Source of the DNA: Candidatus Moraniibacteriota bacterium
Lineage (GTDB): Bacteria > Patescibacteriota > Minisyncoccia > Moranbacterales > UBA9337
Direction of reading: 5' to 3'
DNA: 27,973 nt
NCBI GenBank assembly: GCA_023229615.1
Contig: JALNYX010000007.1
Location: 1 to 27,973, forward strand
Shown here: one piece after another, positions 21,750 through 27,973 of the stretch
How the letters are laid out: the number at the start of each line of letters is the position of its first letter
Numbering within the stretch: position 1 is the stretch's first letter
Program-made: the position numbers and the translations under genes
The notes under the pieces: generated by a model
Told to the model about the DNA's origin: nothing
The model's database searches: none
Seen by the model: the letters and a program-made list of their open reading frames with translations, nothing else

Positions 21750-22184
21750 ATGTTTATTGGAGAATATCAACATTCAATAGATCCGAAGAAAAGGTTGGCA
21801 GTGCCATCCAAGTTTCGTGGAGAGTTGGGAAATAAAGTGGTGGTGACGCGTGGGTTGGATAAATGTTTGTTTGTGTATCCGATGAAAGTTTGGGAAGAGA
21901 TTGCCGGAAAATTGGGAAATCTGCCAATGGGAGAATCTGGAACGCGAAGTTTTGTCCGTTTGATGCTGGCTGGAGCGATTGATGTGGAAATAGACAAACA
22001 AGGAAGGGTTTTGGTGCCAGACTATTTGAAGGAGTATGCGGGATTGGGAAAAAATGTGGTGATTGCGGGACTTTTCAACCGTTTGGAAGTGTGGGCGGAA
22101 AAAAACTGGAGCCAATATAAAACCAAGGCGGAAAAAAATACCGATGAAATTGCCGAGCAGTTGGGGAAGCTGGGAATCTATTAG
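21750..22184 (+). CDS. mraZ: Transcriptional regulator MraZ
   Basis: A 144-residue MraZ, full length. It has two AbrB-like halves: MFIGEYQHSIDPKKRLAVPS with FRGELG, then RGLDKCLFVYP; and AGAIDVEIDKQGRVLVPDYL with GLGKNVVIAGLFNRLEVW. MraZ forms ring oligomers and represses the division and cell-wall operon it heads. First gene of the dcw cluster; the operator lies just upstream. Confidence 0.97.
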   Translation: MFIGEYQHSIDPKKRLAVPSKFRGELGNKVVVTRGLDKCLFVYPMKVWEEIAGKLGNLPMGESGTRSFVRLMLAGAIDVEIDKQGRVLVPDYLKEYAGLGKNVVIAGLFNRLEVWAEKNWSQYKTKAEKNTDEIAEQLGKLGIY

Positions 22185-22195
22185 GATTAATTATC

Positions 22196-22281
22196 AATTT
22201 TAAATTTTCAAACAATTTTCAATAACTCAATGAATTAATTTTAAAATTAAAAAATTGGGTATTGTTTGAAAATTTAAAATT
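22196..22281. repeat. AT-rich palindromic repeat between mraZ and rsmH
   Basis: A perfect 21-bp inverted repeat (arms 22196-22216 and 22261-22281) encloses a 44-base AT-rich loop. It fills the mraZ-rsmH gap and runs almost to the rsmH start at 22298. The inner part of the left arm and the bases after it (AATTTTCAAACAATTTTCAA, 22203-22222) match 17 of 20 bases of a repeat inside rsmH. In RNA it would form a long hairpin with no U-tract. Confidence 0.75.
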
Positions 22282-22297
22282 AGAAATTAAAAATTTA

Positions 22298-23290
22298 ATG
22301 CAAAGTATTCACAAATCTGTATTATTGAACGAATCGATCGAAGCTCTTGATTTGAAACCGGGGAGTGTGGTTGTAGATGCGACTTTGGGCGGGGGCGGAC
22401 ATTCCCGCAAAATTATAGATAAAATTGGAGAAGCAGGAATTTTTGTAGGTTTTGATAGGGACATTAGTGCGTTGGAAAAGTTTGCGGAATTTCCAATTTC
22501 CAATTTCCAATTTCCAAACGATTTACAAATTCCGATTTTTAAGAAAGATAATATTTATTTAGTTGGTTGCAATTTTTCAGAGATAAAGAAGGTTTTAGAA
22601 ATTTTGAAAATAAAAAAAGTAAATGCGATTTTGGCGGACTTCGGACTTTCTTCCGATCAATTGGATGATGCTGAGAGGGGATTCAGTTTTCAATCCGATG
22701 GACCGTTGAATATGCGGATGGGGAAGTCGCCGCGAATGTTGAGTAATGAGGAGCTTACGGCGGAATACGTAGTCAATGATTATCCTGAAACAAGTCTGGA
22801 AAGAATATTCCGTGATTTCGGAGAAGAACATTTTGCAAAAAGAATTGCCAGAAAAATTGTTGAAAAAAGAAATGAAGGAAGAATAAAAACAACAACGGAA
22901 TTGGTAAAAGTTATTTCCAGCGCTGTCCCGGAAAAATTCAAACATCAGAAGGTTCATTTTGCCACCAGAACATTTCAGGCGTTGCGTATTGAAGTAAACA
23001 AAGAACTGGAAAGCATTGAAAAATTTTTGTCAGATTCAATAGATATATTAGAAAAAGAGGGAAGATTGGCAGTAATTTCTTTTCACTCAGGAGAAGACCG
23101 GATTGCGAAAAATACCTTTCGGGAAAATGCAAGGGGATGCATTTGTCCGAAGGAATTTCCAGTGTGCCGGTGTGAGAACAAGCCTCGAGTGAAAATACTC
23201 ACTCGAAAGCCGATCACTCCCTCGGAGGAAGAAATAAATGATAATGCGCGTTCCCGCAGCGCTAAAATGCGGGTAGTGGAAAAAATATAA
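22298..23290 (+). CDS. rsmH: 16S rRNA (cytosine(1402)-N4)-methyltransferase
   Basis: RsmH (MraW), about 330 residues from ATG 22298, where MQSIHKSVLLNESIEAL matches the family N-terminus; an upstream in-frame TTG at 22262 lies inside the palindromic repeat and is rejected. The SAM-binding motif is VVVDATLGGGGHSRKI (24-39), followed by FVGFDRDISALEKF. Further family motifs are ILADFGLSSDQLDDAERGFS, DGPLNMRMG, ARKIVEKRNEGRI with TTTELV, HFATRTFQALRIEVNKEL and LAVISFHSGEDRI, ending with the Cys cluster CICPKEFPVCRCE and SRSAKMRV. Residues 64-80 (EFPISNFQFPNDLQIPI) do not belong to the family and come from an in-frame repeat insertion. It methylates C1402 in the ribosomal P site. Confidence 0.97.
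   Translation: MQSIHKSVLLNESIEALDLKPGSVVVDATLGGGGHSRKIIDKIGEAGIFVGFDRDISALEKFAEFPISNFQFPNDLQIPIFKKDNIYLVGCNFSEIKKVLEILKIKKVNAILADFGLSSDQLDDAERGFSFQSDGPLNMRMGKSPRMLSNEELTAEYVVNDYPETSLERIFRDFGEEHFAKRIARKIVEKRNEGRIKTTTELVKVISSAVPEKFKHQKVHFATRTFQALRIEVNKELESIEKFLSDSIDILEKEGRLAVISFHSGEDRIAKNTFRENARGCICPKEFPVCRCENKPRVKILTRKPITPSEEEINDNARSRSAKMRVVEKI
22485..22534. repeat. In-frame palindromic repeat insertion inside rsmH
   Basis: The arms CGGAATTT (22485-22492) and AAATTCCG (22527-22534) enclose four tandem copies of AATTTCC-type units. The inner AATTTCCAAACGATTTACAA (22509-22528) matches 17 of 20 bases of the mraZ-rsmH intergenic repeat. It keeps the reading frame and adds roughly 17 residues in a surface loop between the SAM-binding strands. 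Confidence 0.65.
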
Positions 23291-23319
23291 AAGATATTCT
23301 TTGGGGGGATACAAGGAAT

Positions 23320-23715
23320 ATGGGAAACAAAAATAAAAAAATTATCAATCGAGATGGACGTTGCTATCGCAGACAGCCAGTGTTTTCACGCACCTCGAAT
23401 ATTGTTTCTTCAAAAAAGGTAAGGGTTAATTTTGGATTTGTTAATATTAAAGTTGTCCTAGTCCTTTTGTTGATGGTAACCGGTTGCGCTTATCTTTTTC
23501 TTGTTAATGGAAGTGCAGTTAAAGGCTATCAAATCAAATCAATCGAAAGAGAGATCAGTGATTTGCAAAAAGAAAATGAAAAGCTGAAAATCAGTGAAGC
23601 TGAGTTGAATTCTTTGCAACATATCGAAGAAGAGAGTAAAAATTTTATCAATATGTCTGAATCAAGCCAGCAATTGGTGTATATTGAAGAACTTGGTCCA
23701 GTTGCTTTGAAATAA
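23320..23715 (+). CDS. FtsL-like cell division protein
   Basis: A 131-residue bitopic protein placed where ftsL lies in dcw clusters, between rsmH and ftsI. A basic cytoplasmic part (1-40) precedes one membrane helix (about 43-62, VNIKVVLVLLLMVTGCAYLF), then a coiled coil (about 68-105, QIKSIEREISDLQKENEKLK) and a short acidic tail. FtsL scaffolds FtsB/FtsQ and activates FtsWI. Sequence identity in this family is low, so the call rests on topology and position. AAGGA stands 5 bases before the ATG. Confidence 0.75.
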   Translation: MGNKNKKIINRDGRCYRRQPVFSRTSNIVSSKKVRVNFGFVNIKVVLVLLLMVTGCAYLFLVNGSAVKGYQIKSIEREISDLQKENEKLKISEAELNSLQHIEEESKNFINMSESSQQLVYIEELGPVALK

Positions 23716-23773
23716 ATATTCTTTTATTTTTTTACCGTTGAAGATATCAAGAAGAAATTAGGCGTATGAACTT

Positions 23774-25537
23774 ATGAATGGACGAGTAGCAAGAAAACCG
23801 GTAAGCCAGTCTCACTCTTCAGGCATGGGAAGAATTTCTATGTTGGCTGTTTTGATATTTTTGATTTCTATTGTGGTTATCGTGCGTTTATATTGTTTGC
23901 AGGTTTTGGCCTATGAAACTTATTCAGGAATTGCTCAAGATCAACATCAAGTATTCAAAAAACTGATGCCAGACAGAGGAGAAATTTTTCTCAAAGATAA
24001 AGATGAAAAGAGATATCCATTGGCGATTAATCGAGATTATCCGATGGTATATGCTGTTCCGCGAGAAATAACTGATTGCGAAAAAGTTGTTTATGCTTTG
24101 TCTTCTATTCTTGGTATTGACACAGAAGAATTGCGAAAAAAAATTTCAGATCCGAATGATGTTTTTGAGATCATAAAACATCGGCTTTCTGATGAAGAGG
24201 CTTCGAAAGTGAAAGAACTTAATGCTGATGGGATTAAGCTCATTGATGAAAGTTTTCGCTATTATTTGGGAGGCGCGCTGGCTTCGCAAGTAGTAGGATT
24301 TGTTGGAAATGATGGCGAGAATTACAAAGGGAGATATGGCGTAGAAGCTTCTTGGGAGGAACAGCTGAAGGGTATTCCAGGTTCACTTAATCAGGAAAGA
24401 GATGCTGCTGGAAGATGGATTTCGATTGTGGACCGGGATTTGAAGCCGGCCAAGCACGGAGTTGATCTGGTTCTTACAATTGATTATACCGTGCAATATG
24501 AAGTGGAGAAGGTTTTGCGAGAGACGATGGAAAAACATGGAGCGGATGACGGAGCGATATTGGTAATGGAGCCGAAAACGGGAAAAATTTTAGCGATGGC
24601 TGGTTGGCCGACTTTTAATGCAAATGAATATTCAAGCGTGGAGGATATGTCTATGTTTCTTAATTCAGCTATTAGTACGCCGTATGAACCAGGGTCTATT
24701 TTTAAGCCGATAACTATGGCAATTGGCATTGATGATGGAAAGATTGAGCCGGAAACTGAATATGTGGACACGGGAAGCGTTCAAGAGGCTGGATATGTAA
24801 TTAAAAATTCCGAAGAAAAAGTATATGGAAAAAGTACGATGACCAAGGTATTGGAAGAGTCGATTAATACGGGTGTGATTTTTGTGGAGAAGGCGGTGGG
24901 GAATAAAAATTTTTCTCAATATGTGAGTCGTTTTGGATTCGGGGAATTGAGTGGGGTAGATTTGCCGGGCGAAGCTGCGGGAAATTTGACCAATCTCAAG
25001 GCGGTTAATCGTGATTTGCAATTTTTTACTGCATCATTTGGACAAGGAATTACCACCACGCCGTTGCAAATGGTAAATGCTTTTTCGGTTATTGCTAACG
25101 GAGGAGTGTTGATGAAACCTCAAATTGTAGATCGGATAATTTATGCAGATGGAAAAGAAGAGGAAGTGAGGTCGCAAGAAATTCGAAGGGTTATCGGAGA
25201 GGATGCGGCAAAAAAAGTTTCCGGGATGTTGCGTAGTGTGGTGACAAATGGGCACGGAAAAAAAGCTGATGTGCCTGGATATCTCGTGGGAGGAAAAACC
25301 GGAACGGCTCAAGTGGCGAAAAAAGGTTCGCAGGGATATGAAGATTCGATTACAATTGGATCTTTTGCCGGGTTCGCTCCTCTGGATGATCCGATGTTTA
25401 CAGTTTTAGTAAAAATATCCAATCCAAAAGATGTGTTGTGGGCGGAGTCTAGTGCGGCTCCGGCATTTGGCGAAATAATGAAATTTCTGTTAGAGTACTA
25501 TAACGTTAAGCCGACAGAGATTATCGATGAAAGTTAA
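23774..25537 (+). CDS. ftsI: Septal peptidoglycan transpeptidase (FtsI / class B PBP)
   Basis: A 587-residue class B penicillin-binding protein. A membrane anchor lies at 22-40 (SMLAVLIFLISIVVIVRLY), followed by the pedestal or dimerisation domain with MPDRGEIFLKD and a GGALASQVVGFVGNDGENYK region. The transpeptidase domain carries EPGSIFKP with nucleophile Ser308 and Lys311 (SxxK), SIN at 363-365 (SxN), and GGKTGTAQVA with KTGT at 508-511. The KTGT motif is complete, so it should be active and beta-lactam-sensitive in principle. No PASTA domains are present. The start has only a weak Shine-Dalgarno (TTAGG); the gene starts 58 bases after the ftsL-like gene. Confidence 0.95.
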   Translation: MNGRVARKPVSQSHSSGMGRISMLAVLIFLISIVVIVRLYCLQVLAYETYSGIAQDQHQVFKKLMPDRGEIFLKDKDEKRYPLAINRDYPMVYAVPREITDCEKVVYALSSILGIDTEELRKKISDPNDVFEIIKHRLSDEEASKVKELNADGIKLIDESFRYYLGGALASQVVGFVGNDGENYKGRYGVEASWEEQLKGIPGSLNQERDAAGRWISIVDRDLKPAKHGVDLVLTIDYTVQYEVEKVLRETMEKHGADDGAILVMEPKTGKILAMAGWPTFNANEYSSVEDMSMFLNSAISTPYEPGSIFKPITMAIGIDDGKIEPETEYVDTGSVQEAGYVIKNSEEKVYGKSTMTKVLEESINTGVIFVEKAVGNKNFSQYVSRFGFGELSGVDLPGEAAGNLTNLKAVNRDLQFFTASFGQGITTTPLQMVNAFSVIANGGVLMKPQIVDRIIYADGKEEEVRSQEIRRVIGEDAAKKVSGMLRSVVTNGHGKKADVPGYLVGGKTGTAQVAKKGSQGYEDSITIGSFAGFAPLDDPMFTVLVKISNPKDVLWAESSAAPAFGEIMKFLLEYYNVKPTEIIDES

Positions 25538-25602
25538 ACTTTATTGCAGACAGAATAAGAATGTCCAAAATATAGCGCAGAAAAAATAAGTATTCAAAAA
25601 AT

Positions 25603-26919
25603 ATGAAGGAAAAAACGAGAAAAATTCAAATATTGGAAAAAATTCTGCGTTTTTTAGCGCGAGCGGTTGTTGATAAGTATAATCCGAAAATTATTGGAAT
25701 TACCGGTTCTGTTGGTAAAAGTTCTGCCAAGGAGGCAATAGCTTTGGTTTTGGCTTCAAAATTTCGGGTGCGAAAAAGTGAGAAAAATTATAACAACGAA
25801 ATTGGCATACCGCTAACTATTCTTGGTAGTGAAAGCGGAGAAAGTTCCCTATTTGGATGGATAAAGGTTTTTGCGAAAGGAATTTTTTTGCTTATTTTCC
25901 CTTGGGAATATCCGGAAATATTGGTTTTAGAAATGGCAGTAGACCAACCGGGAGATATGGATTATTTGCTTTCTTTTGTTTCTCCAGATGTTGGTGTGAT
26001 TACGAATATTTCAGCCAGTCATATGGAGTTTTTCGGCAGTGTGGAAAATATCGCCAAGGAAAAGTGGAAATTAATCAAGGGAATAAAAAACAATGGAATA
26101 GCGATTATTAATGGCGATGACGGCGAGATAATCAAGATTAAAAAAGATATTTCTGCAAAATGTGTTGAGTTTGGTTTTCAAGAAGGACTGGAAGTGCAGG
26201 CGACTGATGCTAATTTTAATTATGTGGATGGAAAAATATCCGGAATTAGTTTCAAGCTCAACTATCAGGGAAAGATAGTTCCTTTTCGTTTGCCACATAT
26301 TCTTGCTTTCCACCAAGTCTATTCTATTTTGGCGGCGGTTTCTATTGGAATGCAATTAAAGATTCATTTAGTGGATATGGCTCAATCTTTGGAAAACTAT
26401 TTTCCTCCATGCGGGAGAATGAATTTGATTGCTGGAAAAAATGGAAGTAATGTGATTGATGACACATATAATTCTTCGCCAACTTCAGTTATAGCGGCAC
26501 TCAAAACCGTAGCAGGAACTTCGGCTGGCAGGAAGATTGCAGTTTTGGGGGATATGTTGGAATTGGGAAGTGATTCCAATTCTGGTCATTTTCGAGTAGT
26601 GGCAGAAGTTTTTTCTTCTGAAATTGATTTGTTTTTTGCGGTGGGAAAAAGAATGAAAATGGCCGTTTCGGATTATTTGGAATCAGAAAATAAAATGGAA
26701 AATGATGAGAAGAAAGTTTTCTGTTTTGATAGTCCTTCTGCGACTGCAATTGAATTGGAAAAAATAGTTAAAGAAGGAGATTTGATTTTAGTGAAAGGTT
26801 CTCAGTCAATGCGAATGGAAAAAGTTGTCAAAGAGATTATGGAAAAGCAATTCGATGCGCAAGATTTGCTTTGCCGTCAATCAAAAGAATGGATAAAAAA
26901 ACCATTCATTGAGCCATAA
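25603..26919 (+). CDS. murF: MurF-type Mur ligase (UDP-MurNAc-tripeptide--D-Ala-D-Ala ligase)
   Basis: A 438-residue Mur ligase. The P-loop is GITGSVGKSSAKEA (32-45), with GKSS where most MurF proteins have GKTT or GKTS. Then come SEKNYNNEIGIPLTIL, LEMAVDQPGDMDYLLSFVSP, VGVITNISASHMEFFGSVEN and KEKWKLIKGI, all at MurF positions. The central domain is present, followed by the C-terminal-domain motif VIDDTYNSSPTSVIAALKTV with AVLGDMLELG, and VKGSQSMRMEKVV near the end. EMAVDQPGD replaces the common EMGAxxxGE. The reaction adds D-Ala-D-Ala to the UDP-MurNAc-peptide precursor in the cytoplasm. The short N-terminus (about 30 residues before the P-loop) means the classic MurF substrate domain is missing. 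Last recognisable gene of the dcw run. Confidence 0.88.
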   Translation: MKEKTRKIQILEKILRFLARAVVDKYNPKIIGITGSVGKSSAKEAIALVLASKFRVRKSEKNYNNEIGIPLTILGSESGESSLFGWIKVFAKGIFLLIFPWEYPEILVLEMAVDQPGDMDYLLSFVSPDVGVITNISASHMEFFGSVENIAKEKWKLIKGIKNNGIAIINGDDGEIIKIKKDISAKCVEFGFQEGLEVQATDANFNYVDGKISGISFKLNYQGKIVPFRLPHILAFHQVYSILAAVSIGMQLKIHLVDMAQSLENYFPPCGRMNLIAGKNGSNVIDDTYNSSPTSVIAALKTVAGTSAGRKIAVLGDMLELGSDSNSGHFRVVAEVFSSEIDLFFAVGKRMKMAVSDYLESENKMENDEKKVFCFDSPSATAIELEKIVKEGDLILVKGSQSMRMEKVVKEIMEKQFDAQDLLCRQSKEWIKKPFIEP

Positions 26920-26950
26920 AAAGCCTGTGGATAACTTTCATAATGGATTA

Positions 26951-26979
26951 TTGACAGAAAGTCAATTCGGGTGTGAAAT
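26951..26979 (+). promoter_or_regulatory. Possible promoter before the 27159-27341 gene
   Basis: A perfect TTGACA (26951-26956), a 17-base spacer and a weak TGAAAT (26974-26979). A DnaA-box-like TGTGGATAA precedes it at 26926-26934. It would give a leader of about 170 bases. Confidence 0.4.
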
Positions 26980-27059
26980 ATGAATATAGGGAAAAAGAGA
27001 GTAGGGAAAATAAAAAATAAATTGAATAGCTCGGCAAGCAAAGACGATGTACTTTGTAA

Positions 27060-27093
27060 ACAAAAGACAGTTCCTGAGGGGGTTGTCTTTTGT
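27060..27093 (+). terminator. Hairpin in the murF-27159 interval, weak terminator or attenuator
   Basis: ACAAAAGACA / TGTCTTTTGT, a perfect 10-bp stem with a 14-base loop; the trailing bases TCGTTTTG make a poor U-tract. It could end the dcw transcript or attenuate the small gene 66 bases on. Confidence 0.45.
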
Positions 27094-27158
27094 TCGTTTT
27101 GAGGAGCTGCTTTATTAAAAGCGGTGAAACGAGGAAAATGAAAAAGGGGAGGAAAATA

Positions 27159-27341
27159 ATGGGGAATCAATATTTAGTGTTTTCACACGAGCACATTGAA
27201 AAAATGAGGATGAGGATGGGACTTTCTCTTGACGGAACTGTTCGGGAATATGGAGAGAAGTTTCAGAAGCCGATAATGGAGGAAGCTCATCGGAGACTTC
27301 AGAAAACCCGTGAGAGATTGAATTTGGGAGGTACTCAATGA
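27159..27341 (+). CDS. Small basic cytoplasmic protein, unknown
   Basis: A 60-residue protein. ATG 27159 is chosen because GGGGAGG stands 6 bases upstream; ATG 27138 (behind GAGG) would add seven residues. The sequence MGNQYLVFSHEHIEKMRMRM continues GLSLDGTVREYGEKFQKPIM and ends in a helical, basic stretch (EEAHRRLQKTRERLNL). No signal peptide, no Cys, no family recognised. The stop overlaps a following ATG (ATGA) that opens a 47-codon frame running through a terminator; that frame is probably not a gene. Confidence 0.55.
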   Translation: MGNQYLVFSHEHIEKMRMRMGLSLDGTVREYGEKFQKPIMEEAHRRLQKTRERLNLGGTQ

Positions 27342-27363
27342 ATATTGACGCAACTCCCGCGCA

Positions 27364-27451
27364 CCCCGGAAATTTCTTTTGTAAGTTTGAATTCAAACTT
27401 ACTTGTATAACAATACAACAAAAAAAGAAATTTCTCCGGGGCTTTTTATTT
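27364..27451 (+). terminator. Branched (three-way) palindromic terminator structure
   Basis: An outer 17-bp stem (27364-27380 with 27423-27441, one bulged T) encloses two further perfect palindromes: TAAGTTTGAATTCAAACTTA (27382-27401) and TTGTATAACAATACAA (27403-27418), joined by one-base linkers. CTTTTTATTTT follows, so the element can act as a rho-independent terminator. The nested design is far more elaborate than the other terminators in the window. Confidence 0.75.
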
Positions 27452-27455
27452 TACC

Positions 27456-27484
27456 TTGATTTTTTTTATTTTTATTGGTAACAT
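27456..27484 (+). promoter_or_regulatory. Promoter of tRNA-Glu
   Basis: TTGATT (27456-27461), a 17-base spacer and TAACAT (27479-27484), 20 bases before the mature tRNA. Confidence 0.6.
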
Positions 27485-27504
27485 AAATTTTAGTGAAATA
27501 TTTC

Positions 27505-27576
27505 GGCGCTATCGTCTAGTGGCTAGGACGCCAGGTTCTCATCCTGGTAACAGGGGTTCAATTCCCCTTAGCGCTA
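27505..27576 (+). tRNA. tRNA-Glu (anticodon CTC)
   Basis: A full cloverleaf: acceptor GGCGCTA with TAGCGCT (one G-U pair), anticodon arm CCAGG-TTCTCAT-CCTGG with anticodon CTC, and T-arm AGGGG-TTCAATT-CCCCT. The discriminator is A; CCA is not encoded. The CTC anticodon reads GAG and is the minor Glu tRNA; the TTC type is not in the window. Confidence 0.94.
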
Positions 27577-27580
27577 CAAT

Positions 27581-27621
27581 CCAACAAAAAACCAACCATT
27601 CTATGGTTGGTTTTTTGTTGG
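27581..27621 (+). terminator. Terminator of tRNA-Glu
   Basis: A perfect 19-bp stem whose 3' arm is ATGGTTGGTTTTTTGTTGG with a TCT loop; the T-run lies within the 3' arm. Confidence 0.88.
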
Positions 27622-27633
27622 AGGAAATTCTCC

Positions 27634-27662
27634 TTGACAAATAACGTTTTTTTTGCTAGTCT
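27634..27662 (+). promoter_or_regulatory. Promoter of the beta-helix gene at 27743
   Basis: Perfect TTGACA (27634-27639), a 17-base T-rich spacer and TAGTCT (27657-27662), following the tRNA terminator. Confidence 0.6.
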
Positions 27663-27719
27663 GTTTAATCAATTTATAATAGTTTAATTTTCGTTTTTCG
27701 AGTGTTTTTCAAGAGGAAA

Positions 27720-27746
27720 ATGCCCGGGAAGAAGCCAAAAGAATGA
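27720..27746 (+). CDS. Possible 8-residue upstream ORF coupled to the next gene
   Basis: ATG 27720 behind AGAGG encodes MPGKKPKE and stops with a TGA that overlaps the next ATG (ATGA at 27743). The main gene has no good Shine-Dalgarno of its own, so ribosomes may arrive by re-initiation. Unproven. Confidence 0.3.
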   Translation: MPGKKPKE

Positions 27747-27973
27747 ATATCATATCAATAAGGAAAAGAGAGGTTGTCGTTAGTGCAATTTTATTGGCGG
27801 TTTTGATTCTGCCGTTTTTCTCTTTTGCGGGAACGTCAAAAATTTATGTGAATGATGGTGCGTCAGGAACACAAAATGGAAGTATCAATCATCCATACAA
27901 AACTATTACCAAAGCTCTTGAAAAAGCCAATGACGATGATGAGATTCATATTGCATCAGGAACATATAAGGAA
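27743..27973 (+). CDS. Secreted beta-helix protein (DUF1565-like), N-terminal fragment
   Basis: The first 77 residues of a secreted protein cut by the right edge. The signal peptide is KREVVVSAILLAVLILPFFS with cleavage near SFAG. The mature start IYVNDGASGTQNGSINHPYK, then TITKALEKANDDDEIHIASG and TYKE, is the typical opening of DUF1565-type right-handed beta-helix proteins, whose first repeat reads YV...G...P..TI..A...A..GD.I.V..GTY.E. It is a second beta-helix protein in this window after the 8198-9973 product. Carbohydrate binding or adhesion is plausible; the rest of the protein is needed to judge. Confidence 0.8.
   Translation, partial: MNIISIRKREVVVSAILLAVLILPFFSFAGTSKIYVNDGASGTQNGSINHPYKTITKALEKANDDDEIHIASGTYKE

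Noticed and set aside
22262..22297. TTG start for rsmH giving twelve extra residues
   Set aside because: Those codons lie in the inverted repeat, and the ATG at 22298 matches the usual RsmH N-terminus.
22485..22534. Tandem AATTTCC units as a CRISPR-like array
   Set aside because: Units are 7 bases with no spacers and lie within a coding frame.
27338..27481. 47-codon ORF overlapping the previous stop by ATGA
   Set aside because: It runs straight through the branched terminator and ends in Phe/Tyr-rich AT sequence; kept only as a remark under the small-gene finding.
1..27973. Defence system, prophage, integrase or transposase
   Set aside because: No protein in the window carries such motifs; the CHAP protein alone is not enough to call a prophage.

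Overview
The window reads as a chromosomal segment of a small-genome, AT-rich bacterium. The best fit is a member of the Patescibacteria (Candidate Phyla Radiation), probably of the Parcubacteria side. The reasons are the compact mix of housekeeping genes with many short secreted or single-pass membrane proteins of unknown function, start codons that often lack a Shine-Dalgarno sequence, a reduced dcw cluster, and tRNAs with no encoded CCA. TGA is used as a normal stop, so the code-25 lineages (Gracilibacteria, Absconditabacteria) are unlikely. The lineage call is an inference from style, not from a marker tree.

Layout. 1-343: the C-terminal end of SMC. 373-6916: three membrane-anchored surface proteins in a tight run, an alpha-2-macroglobulin with an intact thioester, a MEMO-family protein and a CapA-like phosphoesterase. 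6926-9973: a promoter and three secreted proteins (an acidic one, a charged coiled-coil one, and a beta-helix protein with a Cys-rich motif and a dockerin-like C-terminus). 9982-11810: ribosomal genes rpsP, rplJ and rplL, with a clear L10 leader and attenuator before rplJ. 11811-14424: an accessory stretch with two paralogous short secreted proteins, a short ORF or gene remnant and a CHAP-domain protein, most with their own terminators. 14445-16741 (minus): a membrane-anchored unknown with two similar halves, a HAD hydrolase, and a cold-shock-domain protein with an unrecognised C-terminal part. 16922-20130 (minus): tRNA-Gln, dnaX, a GtrA-family protein and a conserved-looking unknown. 20390-21586: an MFS transporter. 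21668-26919: a short dcw operon (mraZ, rsmH, ftsL-like, ftsI, murF) with a good promoter and a 10-bp-period MraZ-box-like operator. 26920-27973: a small ORF, an elaborate branched hairpin, tRNA-Glu, and the start of a second secreted beta-helix protein.

How it fits together. The dcw genes supply peptidoglycan precursor ligation (MurF), septal transpeptidation (FtsI) and the divisome scaffold (FtsL-like). The A2M, MEMO and CapA proteins and the secreted proteins downstream probably form part of the cell surface. The most notable non-gene signals are an AT-rich palindromic repeat that appears between mraZ and rsmH and again, in frame, inside rsmH; the rplJ leader with mutually exclusive pairings; and the three-way-junction palindrome before tRNA-Glu. 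No rRNA operon, CRISPR array, transposase or recognisable defence system was seen.
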